DNA of 64,000 bases, taken from the NCBI GenBank assembly GCA_964494505.1, contig CAZBRO010000020.1, forward strand, positions 1 to 64,000, written 5' to 3'. Source of the DNA: CAIYRG01 sp964494505 (GTDB lineage: Bacteria > Pseudomonadota > Alphaproteobacteria > Micropepsales > Micropepsaceae). This document shows, piece by piece, positions 50,140 to 59,026 of the stretch; within the stretch, counting starts at the first letter, position 1, and every line of letters begins with the position of its first letter. The position numbers and the translations under genes were made by a program. The notes beneath the pieces were generated by a model. The model saw only the letters and a list, made by a program, of their open reading frames with translations, was not told where the DNA came from and did not search any database.

Positions 50140-53121
50140 ATGCGGTCTGTTCTCAGTCCTGCCGAAACCTTAGGCCTATCCGGCGCCACCTTGGAAGGAC
50201 GCGTCAGGCGGGCGGTGCACCACGTCTCCGATGCGACCTTTGCGCGGCTTGCCGATCGCTTGCGCGCGGACGCGTTGTCCAACCAGATGATCTACGAACA
50301 TGACGGGGTCGAGGAGGCGATACGCATCATGCTGCGTCCGCTCCTGGTGATGCCGGAGCAGCTCTCCTATGTCCACCATGTCTGTCTTCAGCTCATCGAA
50401 GCGCTGAAGCGCTTTCCGGGGCTGTATCTGCAGGACGAGCGGATAAGGCGCATTCTTGCAATCACGCCCGATGAAGAGCGTTGGTTTCGCGACACCTGGA
50501 CGCCGGCGCATGAGCGGTTCAATTCGATTTACGGCCGCCTTGACGCGGTGTGCGATTTCACCAGCGCCGGCTGGCAGGATTCGCTTCATTTCATGGAACC
50601 GAACCTCACCGGCGTCGGCGGGATTCATTTTTCGCCTGTTGCAGAGGAACTGGTCTTTCGGGACGTCATACCGACCTTGTTCGAACACAATCCCGAACTG
50701 ACCGTCCACTTGCCGCGCGATCAGCGCGATCTGTTCGTGCAGGTTTTGATCGACCATGCGCGCGCCATCGGCCGCGATACCTGCCAACTCTGCTTCGTCG
50801 AAGCGAAATATGTGCATGACGGGCCAAACGAGCAATCGGTGCTCAGCCGATATCTTTCGCGCAAACACGGCCTCACCATCGCGCACGCCGATCCGCGCGA
50901 ACTGCGCGTGGTGGGCGAAGAGGTCTATTACGAAGACGTCCGAATCGATGTTGCCTATCGCGATTACGGCGTGCTTGAACTCATCGAGACCGAGAGGGAA
51001 TGGGGCAAACCGCTCGACGCGATGCGGCTTTTATTCCGGCAGAATCGGGTTGTCTCCTCGATCGTCGGCGAATTCGATCACAAGAGCGCTTTCGAAATCC
51101 TCACCGATCCGGTGCTGGCAAACCAATATATCGGCGCCGACGACCTTCGCCTGTTCCGCCGCCATGTGTTGTGGACGCGGCTGGCCGGCGACCGCAAGAC
51201 GACGCTGCCGGGAGGCCATGAAGGCGATCTTCTGGGATTTGCGCGCCGCAATCGCGAGCTTCTGGTGCTGAAGCCGAACCGCTCCTATGGCGGCGCCGGT
51301 GTGGTGCTGGGCGCGGCAACGGGCCAGGCCGAATGGGAGCGGCTGCTGGACGAGGCCGCGGCGCTGTACGAGGATCCCGAGCGCTCGTCGGTGCTGCAGC
51401 TGGCCGCGCGTCTTCCGGTCCACGAATTTCCCATCGTGGGCGCCGACGGCCGCGTTTTCGGCGAACCCTTCTATGCCGTGATGGGTTTCGCTGCGACGGA
51501 AAACGGGCTTGGCACCTTGTGCCGGGTTTCCCAGAAGCAAGTTGTGAACGTTGCGCAGCGCGGCGGCCTCGCGGCGCTGCTTGAGGCGAACGCGCCGCCC
51601 GAACTCACCATACCGACACGCCCGATTAACCGCGCGGCAGCGGCGCAGGCGGAACTTCGCAATCAGATCCGCGAGCTGCGCCATCTCGATCATGCAATTG
51701 CGCTTCTGGGCTGGGACGAGGAGACCATGCTGCCCGCCATGGGGCGCGACGAGCGCGGCGAGCAATTGGCGACGCTGGAAGGGCTTCGCCACGCGCTGAT
51801 CGTTTCCAACAGCGTTGGCGACCTCGTGGAACAGGTGGCGGCTCAAGCGGAGAGTAGCCATGAGTGGGCGCACGAACTTCCCTTGCTGCGCCGCCTGCGG
51901 CGCCAGGCAATGGCGCTTCCGCAGGATTTTGTACGCCATTTCGCGAACACCCGGTCGCAGTCCTTGGGCGCATGGGAAGAGGCGCGGGCGCGAGACGATT
52001 TCAGCATTTTCGCCCGTCCCTTCGATCAATTGCTCGGACTGCTGCGGGACAAGGCGGCCGCACTGGCCTCGGGCGGCGATCCCTACGACGCGCTGCTCGA
52101 CGAAAGCGAGCCGGCCATGAAACGCGCCCGTCTCGATCCGGTGCTCGACGAGGTGCGCAAGCGCCTGGTGCCGCTGGTGCAGGAAGCATCGGCCGCGACC
52201 GCGTCCCATGCCGGCCTCCTTGCGGGGCGGAGATTTGCAGAGCCAGGGCAATGGGCACTCTCCCGTCAATTGCTCGCCGCCATCGGATTTGAGTTCGAGC
52301 GCGGCCGTCTGGACCGCTCGACGCATCCCTTCACGCTCTATGCCGGCGTCAACGATGTGCGGCTCACCATCCGCGTCGACGAAAACGACCTGCCGTCTGC
52401 CGTCCTTGCCGTCCTGCATGAAGGCGGCCATGGCCTCTACGATCAGGGCTTCGATCCGGCCGACAATGAATCGCTCCTCAGCGAAGCGCCCAGCATGGGC
52501 TTGCATGAATCTCAGTCGCGGCTATGGGAGAACCATGTCGGGCTTAGTCACGCCTTTTGGCGGTTCGCGTTTCCGCGCTTGCGCGATCTGTTTCCCGAGG
52601 CTGTCCAGGGGCTCTCCGATGAAACGCTTTACCGTGCGGTCAATGCCGTCAGACCCGGCGCGAACCGCGTCGGCGCAGACGAGATGTCATATCATTTGCA
52701 CATCGTCCTCCGTTACGAACTGGAAGTGGCGCTGTTGTCGGGTTCGCTTGCGGTCCGGGACCTGCCCGCTGCGTGGAACGAACGCAGCGCCGCATTGATC
52801 GGAGCGGCGCCGTCGTCCGATCGCGACGGGGTGCTGCAGGACGTGCATTGGTCGCTCGGAAGTTTCGGCTATTTCCCCTCCTATACGATCGGGAGCCTTT
52901 ATGCCGCGCAATTGGCCGAGACCTATGCGCGGGAGCATCCGCTCCAGGACGAAATCGAACGGGGCGAATTTCACGGCTTGCTCGGGTGGCTCCGCACCCA
53001 TGTGCATCGGATCGGCCACCGGTTCGAGGCCGAAGAAATCGTCACGACAGCAACGGGGACCGGCCTCGATAGCGGCGCCTTTTTCCGCCATCTGGAACGC
53101 AAAATCGCAGAATGCAGATAG
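50140..53121 (+). CDS. Fusion of ATP-grasp-like domain and M32 carboxypeptidase
   Basis: A 993-residue protein made of two parts. Residues about 1-490 resemble circularly permuted ATP-grasp ligases: a nucleotide-binding loop ELLVLKPNRSYGGAGVVLGA (Lys378), SSVLQLAARLPVHEFPIVG, and VVNVAQRGGLAALL near the end. Residues about 505-993 match M32 (Taq-type) carboxypeptidases: ALLGWDEETMLPAMG, the zinc site LHEGGHGLYDQG (His760 to His764), GLHESQSRLWENHVG and FGYFPSYTIGSLYAAQ. Both halves look complete, without frameshift. M32 enzymes remove C-terminal amino acids; ATP-grasp ligases join them. The MFS transporter gene follows after 13 bases. No signal peptide, so cytoplasmic. Confidence 0.8.
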   Translation: MRSVLSPAETLGLSGATLEGRVRRAVHHVSDATFARLADRLRADALSNQMIYEHDGVEEAIRIMLRPLLVMPEQLSYVHHVCLQLIEALKRFPGLYLQDERIRRILAITPDEERWFRDTWTPAHERFNSIYGRLDAVCDFTSAGWQDSLHFMEPNLTGVGGIHFSPVAEELVFRDVIPTLFEHNPELTVHLPRDQRDLFVQVLIDHARAIGRDTCQLCFVEAKYVHDGPNEQSVLSRYLSRKHGLTIAHADPRELRVVGEEVYYEDVRIDVAYRDYGVLELIETEREWGKPLDAMRLLFRQNRVVSSIVGEFDHKSAFEILTDPVLANQYIGADDLRLFRRHVLWTRLAGDRKTTLPGGHEGDLLGFARRNRELLVLKPNRSYGGAGVVLGAATGQAEWERLLDEAAALYEDPERSSVLQLAARLPVHEFPIVGADGRVFGEPFYAVMGFAATENGLGTLCRVSQKQVVNVAQRGGLAALLEANAPPELTIPTRPINRAAAAQAELRNQIRELRHLDHAIALLGWDEETMLPAMGRDERGEQLATLEGLRHALIVSNSVGDLVEQVAAQAESSHEWAHELPLLRRLRRQAMALPQDFVRHFANTRSQSLGAWEEARARDDFSIFARPFDQLLGLLRDKAAALASGGDPYDALLDESEPAMKRARLDPVLDEVRKRLVPLVQEASAATASHAGLLAGRRFAEPGQWALSRQLLAAIGFEFERGRLDRSTHPFTLYAGVNDVRLTIRVDENDLPSAVLAVLHEGGHGLYDQGFDPADNESLLSEAPSMGLHESQSRLWENHVGLSHAFWRFAFPRLRDLFPEAVQGLSDETLYRAVNAVRPGANRVGADEMSYHLHIVLRYELEVALLSGSLAVRDLPAAWNERSAALIGAAPSSDRDGVLQDVHWSLGSFGYFPSYTIGSLYAAQLAETYAREHPLQDEIERGEFHGLLGWLRTHVHRIGHRFEAEEIVTTATGTGLDSGAFFRHLERKIAECR

Positions 53122-53134
53122 CGGACCGGCTTTG

Positions 53135-54445
53135 ATGGTTCAGCTTCGCACGCCTGCAAATGCCAATGACAAAGGCGGCCCGGCCCGCGTCATCGGGCTG
53201 GTGATGGCGTTGTTCTTCGCCTTCGGATTTTGCACGGTTCTGGTCGATACCATCATCCCGAAACTCAAAGCGACATTTGCGCTTTCCTATGCCGAAGTGA
53301 TGCTCACGCAGTTCTGCTTTTTCGGCGCCTATTTCCTCGTTTCCCTTCCGGCCTCGTGGCTGCATAGCCGCATAGGCTACCTGCAGGGCGTTGCCGTCGG
53401 TCTGTTGCTGATGGCGCTTGGCTGCCTGTTGTTCACGCCTGCGGCCAATGCAGGCGTTTATCCGGGATTCTTGCTGGCCCTGTTCATCCTGGCGTCCGGC
53501 GTTACAATTGTGCAGGTCGCCGCCAATCCACTCGCGGCACGCGCGGGTGACCCACAGCACGCGCCAAGCCGTTTGACCCTGGCCCAGGCTTTCAATTCTC
53601 TGGCGACCACCATCGCGCCGATTGTTGGGGCCTCGTTCATTCTGGCCCACGGTCTTGCGGTTCCCGACGCAAGCAGATTGTCGGCGGAGGCGCTGTCAGC
53701 GGCAAGGCGCGAGCAGGCACATGTCTTTCAAATGCCGTTCCTGATCATCGCCGCACTCCTCATCGTCATGGCGATCGTGTGCTGGAGCGTCCGGCATTGG
53801 GTGCAGGATTCGGCCCCATCCCCGACGAAAAAGGGTCATACCGCGTTGTTGAGCAATCGGCGTCTCATGTTCGGGGCCGTGTCGATCTTCTTATATGTCG
53901 GTGCAGAAGTGTCGATAGGCAGCAGCATGGCCAACTACCTCATGCTGGACAGCACATTGTCAGCGCCGGCACAAACCGCCGGCACGCTGGTGTCGATCTA
54001 TTGGGGATTGGCGATGGTCGGCCGGTTTCTCGGCGCCGGGATCATGCGCAAGGCAAACCCCGCTCTGGTTCTTGCTCTGTGCGCGTGCGGGGCTTTCGCC
54101 ATGACGACGACATCGAGCCTTTCTGCCGGCATGGTGGCGGCCGTGACGATCTTAATTGTCGGTCTGTTCAATTCGATCATGTTTCCCACGATCTTTGCTC
54201 TGGCGGTCGGGGGTATGGGCGATCGAACACCGCAGGCGTCTGGCATCATCTGTTTGGCTATCGTGGGCGGCGCGGTTGTGCCTCTCACCACCGGCGTGGT
54301 TGCCGATCATGTCGGGTTGAACCACGCCTTGCTCGTTCCGGCGGTGTGTTACATCTGGATCGCTTTTTATGGAATCTTCACGGCGAGACATAAAATTCTG
54401 CATGATGTGCAGCCGTCAGCGCAGGCGCCAGCCCTATCCGGCTGA
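53135..54445 (+). CDS. MFS transporter of the FucP/GluP sugar type
   Basis: A 436-residue, 12-helix transporter. The first half contains FFAFGFCTVLVDTIIPKLKA, FFGAYFLVSLPASWLHSRIG and ASGVTIVQVAANPLAARAG, which match FucP/GluP sugar:proton symporters; ALAVGGMGDRTPQASGI is in the last part. I chose the ATG at 53135, in the gap after the fusion gene; the open frame upstream lies inside it. Co-transcription with the ATP-grasp-peptidase gene suggests uptake of a sugar, amino sugar or small peptide-like compound handled by that enzyme, but the substrate is not read from sequence. Confidence 0.87.
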   Translation: MVQLRTPANANDKGGPARVIGLVMALFFAFGFCTVLVDTIIPKLKATFALSYAEVMLTQFCFFGAYFLVSLPASWLHSRIGYLQGVAVGLLLMALGCLLFTPAANAGVYPGFLLALFILASGVTIVQVAANPLAARAGDPQHAPSRLTLAQAFNSLATTIAPIVGASFILAHGLAVPDASRLSAEALSAARREQAHVFQMPFLIIAALLIVMAIVCWSVRHWVQDSAPSPTKKGHTALLSNRRLMFGAVSIFLYVGAEVSIGSSMANYLMLDSTLSAPAQTAGTLVSIYWGLAMVGRFLGAGIMRKANPALVLALCACGAFAMTTTSSLSAGMVAAVTILIVGLFNSIMFPTIFALAVGGMGDRTPQASGIICLAIVGGAVVPLTTGVVADHVGLNHALLVPAVCYIWIAFYGIFTARHKILHDVQPSAQAPALSG

Positions 54446-54462
54446 ACCGAGCCTTGGGCGAT

Positions 54463-54936
54463 TCACCAGTCGATGTCGCCCGAACGGCCCGGATTGGGCG
54501 CCTCCGCGCGCGAAGCCCGGGTGTCGGACATTTCGGGTAGAAGCCCCGCGCTGATGACGCTGAGAAGGTCACGAAATTGACGGAGCTGCAGCGGCTTGGG
54601 CATTTGAGCGGGAACCTTCAAGCCGTTCGACGTTGCAAGCGCCGTCGCCCGCATTCGATAGGCCTCGGATTGCCCGCTGACCAGGATCACGAGGCCCGAA
54701 AAATGAACTCTCCTTACCCGCCAGACGATTTCCAGTCCGTCGACGTTGGGCATGGTCAGATCGAGGGTGATGACGTGCGGCTTGAAATGGAGAATCGCTT
54801 TTTCGAGGGCTTCCGCCTCGGAAACGGAGAAGGCTTCATATCCACATTTCAGCGCATTGCGCACAATCAGTTCGCAACAATCTGTGTCGTCGTCCACGGC
54901 CAAAAGCCGGTAAAGGCCTGTACGGTTCGCGTCCAT
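54463..54936 (-). CDS. Receiver-only response regulator
   Basis: A 157-residue protein with one receiver domain: acidic cluster VDDDTD (Asp15-17), the phospho-acceptor in TLDLTMPNVDG (Asp59), ILVSGQSEAYR and Lys114 in MPKPLQL. The C-terminal 20 residues are short and not a DNA-binding domain. Such single-domain regulators work as phosphorelay intermediates or by binding partners. No kinase gene lies beside it; the nearest is the sensorless kinase at 63107. It converges on the MFS transporter gene. Confidence 0.88.
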   Translation of the reverse strand: MDANRTGLYRLLAVDDDTDCCELIVRNALKCGYEAFSVSEAEALEKAILHFKPHVITLDLTMPNVDGLEIVWRVRRVHFSGLVILVSGQSEAYRMRATALATSNGLKVPAQMPKPLQLRQFRDLLSVISAGLLPEMSDTRASRAEAPNPGRSGDIDW

Positions 54937-55080
54937 CGAGCTCGCTGCGGGGTATGGGTGTGCGCAGGTTTAGCAGCCTTGCGTTAACCGCCTGTTGCTT
55001 TGCCATCGCCAGCAATGGCGAATCCGAGGAACCTGGCCATGCGGGCGAATTTGCCCGTCCCGCGTTCAAATGGTTCTAAT

Positions 55081-55127
55081 CTCCGCCTATTTCCCAGGGA
55101 TTGTGCTCATGTTTCCCTGGGGCGGAG
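55081..55127 (+). promoter_or_regulatory. Interrupted hairpin upstream of the cupin gene
   Basis: CTCCGC (55081-55086) pairs with GCGGAG (55122-55127), and an inner stem CCCAGGGA (55093-55100) pairs with TCCCTGGG (55114-55121) around a 13-base loop, with a six-base bulge on one side only. It ends 75 bases before the cupin start codon and has no T tail, so it may be a leader structure rather than a terminator. Confidence 0.35.
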
Positions 55128-55202
55128 GGCATCGGCCAGCAGCGCAAACGCCGCCGAAGGCTGGCCACGGCTTGGATAACAGAAGTGTCATGGGAGAGTG
55201 CA

Positions 55203-55598
55203 ATGGAAATCAAACGCAATGGCTCACAGCCTTCCGTCAGAGGCCCGGCTGAGAATTTCACCGGCACGGTGCGGATCGATCCCCTTTTCCAAGCCCCGGA
55301 ACCAGGGCGGTTCGCGGGCGCCAGCGTCAGCTTCGAGCCCGGCGCACGGAGTGCCTGGCACACGCATCCGCTTGGTCAGACATTGATCGTTACGTCAGGG
55401 CTCGGCTGGACCCAGTGTTGGGGTGAACCCAAGGAGGAAATTCGGCCTGGCGATGTCGTCACATGTCCGCCCGGCAAGAAGCACTGGCACGGTGCGACAC
55501 CCACGACTGCGATGACTCACATCGCGATCCAAGAGTCGCTGAACGGCAAGAATGTCGAATGGCTGGAGAGGGTCACCGACGAGCAATACCGAAGCTGA
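55203..55598 (+). CDS. Cupin-domain protein
   Basis: A 131-residue cytoplasmic cupin resembling the hydroxynitrile lyase-like and carboxymuconolactone-linked cupins. The metal motif is RSAWHTHPLGQTLIVTSGLG, with two His residues and Gln in place of the usual Glu, and DVVTCPPGKKHWHGATP contributes the last His. Activity is unknown; oxidoreductase or lyase roles are described for close folds. GGGAGAG lies 4 bases before the ATG at 55203. The gene converges on the PQQ dehydrogenase gene with 18 bases between them. Confidence 0.83.
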   Translation: MEIKRNGSQPSVRGPAENFTGTVRIDPLFQAPEPGRFAGASVSFEPGARSAWHTHPLGQTLIVTSGLGWTQCWGEPKEEIRPGDVVTCPPGKKHWHGATPTTAMTHIAIQESLNGKNVEWLERVTDEQYRS

Positions 55599-55616
55599 CG
55601 ACGGCTTCGGACGCCA

Positions 55617-57440
55617 TCACTCCGGAGCGAAGGCCAGGAGAACATTGCCCGGGATGATGGCGCCGTGATGAGAATAGCCAGAGTGCACAAAGAGCATTCC
55701 GCCCGCAACAGTAGCGCCGGCATTGCTCATCGATCCGCCATTGGCTTTCACCCCGTCCACGGTTGAATAATCTTGTACCGAATCGAAGTGCCAGAGGATT
55801 TTTCCGTCGTTCGCCGAATAGGCATACAACTGGCCGTCCATGGTTCCGGAGAACACCGCTCCGGGAATTGCCGTAACAGCCGCCGCATGGCTTGGTTTGC
55901 AGGATTTGCGCTCGCCGCAGGGCGGGTTCGGAGTGCTCCAGATCGGATTGCCGCCGCTCAGTTCGATCGCGGCCATGCCGCCGGAGGCATCGGGAGACTT
56001 CGCGTCGAAGAAACCGTTGGGCACATAGACCCTCTCATTATCCACCGCGAGGCCCCACAGCACGCCCCCTCCGCTGCTTCCCATGCCGACCTGCTGCTGC
56101 CAGATCGTTCTTCCTTGCCGATCGGGATCGAGGGCCCAAACCATTCCGGATTTGTTTCCCGCAATCAGCATTTGCCGTCCGCTCGCCGACGCGGCGAGGA
56201 CCGGAGAGACCGAGAAGTCCACGTCTGGGGAATCCGCATCGGGGCAGGACGCCGCCTCGCGATCCGGACGCCGGCAGGTGCCGTTCCAAATGTCATTCTC
56301 GGTTTGCTGACGGTGCCATCTGATCTTTCCGGAATTCATATCCAGCGCGAGGATCGAATCGGAAAGACTGGTGGCGGGGGGTGAGTAGTTATTGCCCGTT
56401 CCGAAATATAAGACGTTCCGTTTTGCGTCGATGGTCGGCGTATTCCATACCGGCGCGCCCGATGGCCCCATGATCAGCGTCCCGGCACTATTCTTGTGGC
56501 CGGGCACCGGAGCCTCATCGATCATATAGGTCTTCCAAATCCGTTTGCCGGTCGCGGCATCGAGGGCGAGAACACTGCCGCGAAAAATGCAGCAGGGATA
56601 TTTCGGATCCGCCACTTTCGCTTCCTCGCGCGAGGAAACCGGCACGTAGAGGCGCCCGGCATACAAGGCCGATGCCGCGGTGATGGCGGCCTGCGGATGG
56701 TCGTCCACCTTGACCTTCCACAACGCCTTTCCGCTTGCCGCGTCCACGGCATACATGTTGGCCGCCTGATCGCCGAAACAGGCGGTCAGGCCGCCGCCAC
56801 TCCGCTCCCCCAGCGTGATGGCGCTTCGTATGCCGGCCTCCACCTCGATGTGCCAGTAAACGCAGCCGCTCTTCGCATCGAGCGCGAAAAGATCTCCCTC
56901 GGCATCCCCCACATAGATGCGCCCGCCGGCGACAACAGGCTGTGTGCCCCCCGAACTCGCGCCGGGAAGACCGAACGCCCATTTCAGTCTCAGGCGGGGA
57001 ACGTCGCGCGCGGTCATTCCCGCGGCGTCCTCCGATTGGAATCGTGCGTTCGCGAGCCCCGCACCCCAGCCATTCCAGCTTGGCCCGGCAAGCGACGGGC
57101 GAAACGGCCCGCCAGCGTTGCTGCAGAACGCCGACGTCGGGATGATCGCGGGCTCGCTCCCGAACGGCTTGCCCGAAAGGTACTCGGCAAGTATGTGCCG
57201 CTGCGCCCGGCTGCGCTCGGCGGCCTGTGTTTTCATCGCGCCTTTTTCGAGCGCTTGAAGAATCTGCTCCGGGCTCATCCGGCTCAACACGTCGCGGCCC
57301 GGCGCCTGCGAATTGCCCCCCGCCTCATGGCAGATCGCGCAATAGGTTTTGAAAAGGGCGCCGCCGTCCTGTGCGTGTACAGGCGTCGACAGCAAGCCTG
57401 CCGACATGCACACCGTGCCTATCCATGACCGGAGTCTCAT
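55617..57440 (-). CDS. Exported cytochrome c-PQQ dehydrogenase (polyvinyl-alcohol dehydrogenase-like)
   Basis: The 607-residue protein has a signal peptide (to about residue 23, PVHAQDG), an N-terminal cytochrome c domain with CAICH near residue 34 and a later Met ligand region, and a beta-propeller of PQQ-enzyme repeats (GDAEGDLFALDAKSGCVYW, MYAVDAASGKALWKVKV, LYAYSANDGKILWHFD). This order matches polyvinyl-alcohol dehydrogenases and other quinohemoproteins. It would oxidise an alcohol in the periplasm and pass electrons to its own heme. Substrate is not determined. GGAGAA precedes the ATG. The SGNH hydrolase gene lies upstream on the same strand, 33 bases away. Confidence 0.83.
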   Translation of the reverse strand: MRLRSWIGTVCMSAGLLSTPVHAQDGGALFKTYCAICHEAGGNSQAPGRDVLSRMSPEQILQALEKGAMKTQAAERSRAQRHILAEYLSGKPFGSEPAIIPTSAFCSNAGGPFRPSLAGPSWNGWGAGLANARFQSEDAAGMTARDVPRLRLKWAFGLPGASSGGTQPVVAGGRIYVGDAEGDLFALDAKSGCVYWHIEVEAGIRSAITLGERSGGGLTACFGDQAANMYAVDAASGKALWKVKVDDHPQAAITAASALYAGRLYVPVSSREEAKVADPKYPCCIFRGSVLALDAATGKRIWKTYMIDEAPVPGHKNSAGTLIMGPSGAPVWNTPTIDAKRNVLYFGTGNNYSPPATSLSDSILALDMNSGKIRWHRQQTENDIWNGTCRRPDREAASCPDADSPDVDFSVSPVLAASASGRQMLIAGNKSGMVWALDPDRQGRTIWQQQVGMGSSGGGVLWGLAVDNERVYVPNGFFDAKSPDASGGMAAIELSGGNPIWSTPNPPCGERKSCKPSHAAAVTAIPGAVFSGTMDGQLYAYSANDGKILWHFDSVQDYSTVDGVKANGGSMSNAGATVAGGMLFVHSGYSHHGAIIPGNVLLAFAPE

Positions 57441-57473
57441 ATTTCGTGTTCTCCACGCTCCGAGGGCCTTGCC

Positions 57474-58328
57474 TCAGTGCTTTGCCAGTTCGTCGTGCGC
57501 CACTTGCTCGAGCTTCCGGATCACGGCGGGGTCAAGAGAAAGCGCGCCGATCGAGCTTTCGCGATCGCCAACGCTCAGAGGGTCACGGCCCGTAACACGG
57601 CCGAACACAAGGAGCGCCTCAAGATAATATCCGTATGTGCTGGCGTGATAATCGTCCACGGCCCAAAGGTCGATTCTGCCGGGCGATATGCCGTCATACG
57701 GATTCGCATCCGCAAGACCGCTGTCTATCGCCCGGTTCCAGGCAAGCCCAACCGGGACAACTCCGGCAATGCCAGGGGCCTTCTGTGCCGCCAGCCGATA
57801 CCCCGCATCGATGTCCTTGCCCATCTGCTCGATAGGCTTTCCGTGCCAGGGCGATCTTTCCGGATAGGTCATGTCCGGGCGGCTCCAGGTCGCGGAGAGA
57901 TAGATCTTCACGGCCGGATTTCGCCGATGCAGCATGTCCGAAAACACACCCGTATATTTCACCAGAAGGCTGGGATCGCCGGCATGATTCTGGTCGAGTG
58001 TGCTGAAGCTCTGCAACACCACCTCATCCCACCCGCGGTCCAACAGGGCGCGCTTCTCCGCATAATGATAATCGAGCCCAACTCCGGGCACGGTTTCGAG
58101 GCTGACCTCGTAATCCAGACCGGCTTGTGCGGCGAACGCCTTGAACAGGGCCGGCACACCGCCCACACCGGTCTTGTTGAGATCGGTAACTGTATTCGGC
58201 TTGTAATCCCTGACCGGGGAGAGCTCGCCATAGGTGAAACTGTTGCCGACGAAGAGAATCGTCTTCGCCGCGGTGGGTTCGGACGCTGCGAGCATCGCGA
58301 AAACGCCAAGGATCATGAATGGCTTCAT
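57474..58328 (-). CDS. Exported SGNH/GDSL-type hydrolase
   Basis: A 284-residue protein with a signal peptide (to about residue 20, SEPTAAK). SGNH block I is ILFVGNSFTYGE with Ser in a GNSFT context; the Asp/His block is AVDDYHASTYGYY. Block III lies in the VVLQSFSTLDQN region. These suggest an esterase or lipase acting on acylated or sugar substrates in the periplasm. It sits just upstream of the PQQ dehydrogenase, so the two may process one compound: ester cleavage first, then oxidation of the freed alcohol. That link is inferred from position. Confidence 0.78.
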   Translation of the reverse strand: MKPFMILGVFAMLAASEPTAAKTILFVGNSFTYGELSPVRDYKPNTVTDLNKTGVGGVPALFKAFAAQAGLDYEVSLETVPGVGLDYHYAEKRALLDRGWDEVVLQSFSTLDQNHAGDPSLLVKYTGVFSDMLHRRNPAVKIYLSATWSRPDMTYPERSPWHGKPIEQMGKDIDAGYRLAAQKAPGIAGVVPVGLAWNRAIDSGLADANPYDGISPGRIDLWAVDDYHASTYGYYLEALLVFGRVTGRDPLSVGDRESSIGALSLDPAVIRKLEQVAHDELAKH

Positions 58329-58451
58329 CGCACTCCCCCTATCATCATGGCTGCCGAAGTTAAGCCGTAGATCGCCCTCTTAGAAGGGGCTGCCAACACG
58401 CGACCAAAAATGAGGGACCGGCGCGGAACGTGGTTGCCGGCGTTTCCGCGC

Positions 58452-58961
58452 TTATCTGACCAATGCGGCCACCGCCGATTCGAAAGCCGCTTCAACATTC
58501 TGGACGTTCGTGGTCAGTCCGACATCGCCGCCCGAGCCGAAATGCTCGGCGACTTTGGATTGAGCAACGATTCTACCGTTTGGATCGAGGAAAAGAATGT
58601 CGGCATCAATTCGAATGACCCCGACGCTTCGGCGCTCGAATTTGAGGGGGTCTCCTCCGCCTTGGTAATCCGTGAACACCAGCTTCATGGTGAGGGCAGG
58701 GGCGTTTGGCATTCCAGCGGGTGCGAACACATTTGGCGCTTCCGCCCGCACCTCATCCGTCAATTTCTGAACGATGCGGTCGAGCGTTTCCTTGTTCATC
58801 TCCACGTTGCGCGCCGTTTCCGCGGTCACGCCCGAAAGGCGCAACGACTTCTTTTGATCCGGCGTAAAGGCGCGCCCGGAACCCGAGCCCGCGTCCGTTC
58901 CGGCGCATGAACCGAGCGAAATGGCGGCTGCAAGAACCGCGGGGACGATAAGCGATCTCAT
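58452..58961 (-). CDS. Predicted lipoprotein, unknown function
   Basis: The 169-residue protein has a lipoprotein signal (AAAISLGSCAGTD, Cys near residue 20) and a mixed alpha/beta domain (VEMNKETLDRIVQKLTDEVR, KLVFTDYQGGGDPL, VIRIDADILFLDPNGRIVAQ). The fold resembles the DUF4410-type outer-membrane lipoproteins, but I am not sure of the family. The start at 58961 is chosen because it gives a standard lipoprotein signal; the upstream start at 59030 adds 23 non-hydrophobic residues. It lies 65 bases after the TctC gene on the same strand. Confidence 0.65.
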   Translation of the reverse strand: MRSLIVPAVLAAAISLGSCAGTDAGSGSGRAFTPDQKKSLRLSGVTAETARNVEMNKETLDRIVQKLTDEVRAEAPNVFAPAGMPNAPALTMKLVFTDYQGGGDPLKFERRSVGVIRIDADILFLDPNGRIVAQSKVAEHFGSGGDVGLTTNVQNVEAAFESAVAALVR

Positions 58962-59026
58962 GCGCCATTTTGCACCGAACGAACATCCGATGGAATGAAC
59001 TTCAGGTAAGCTGTTCGCCACGGTGC

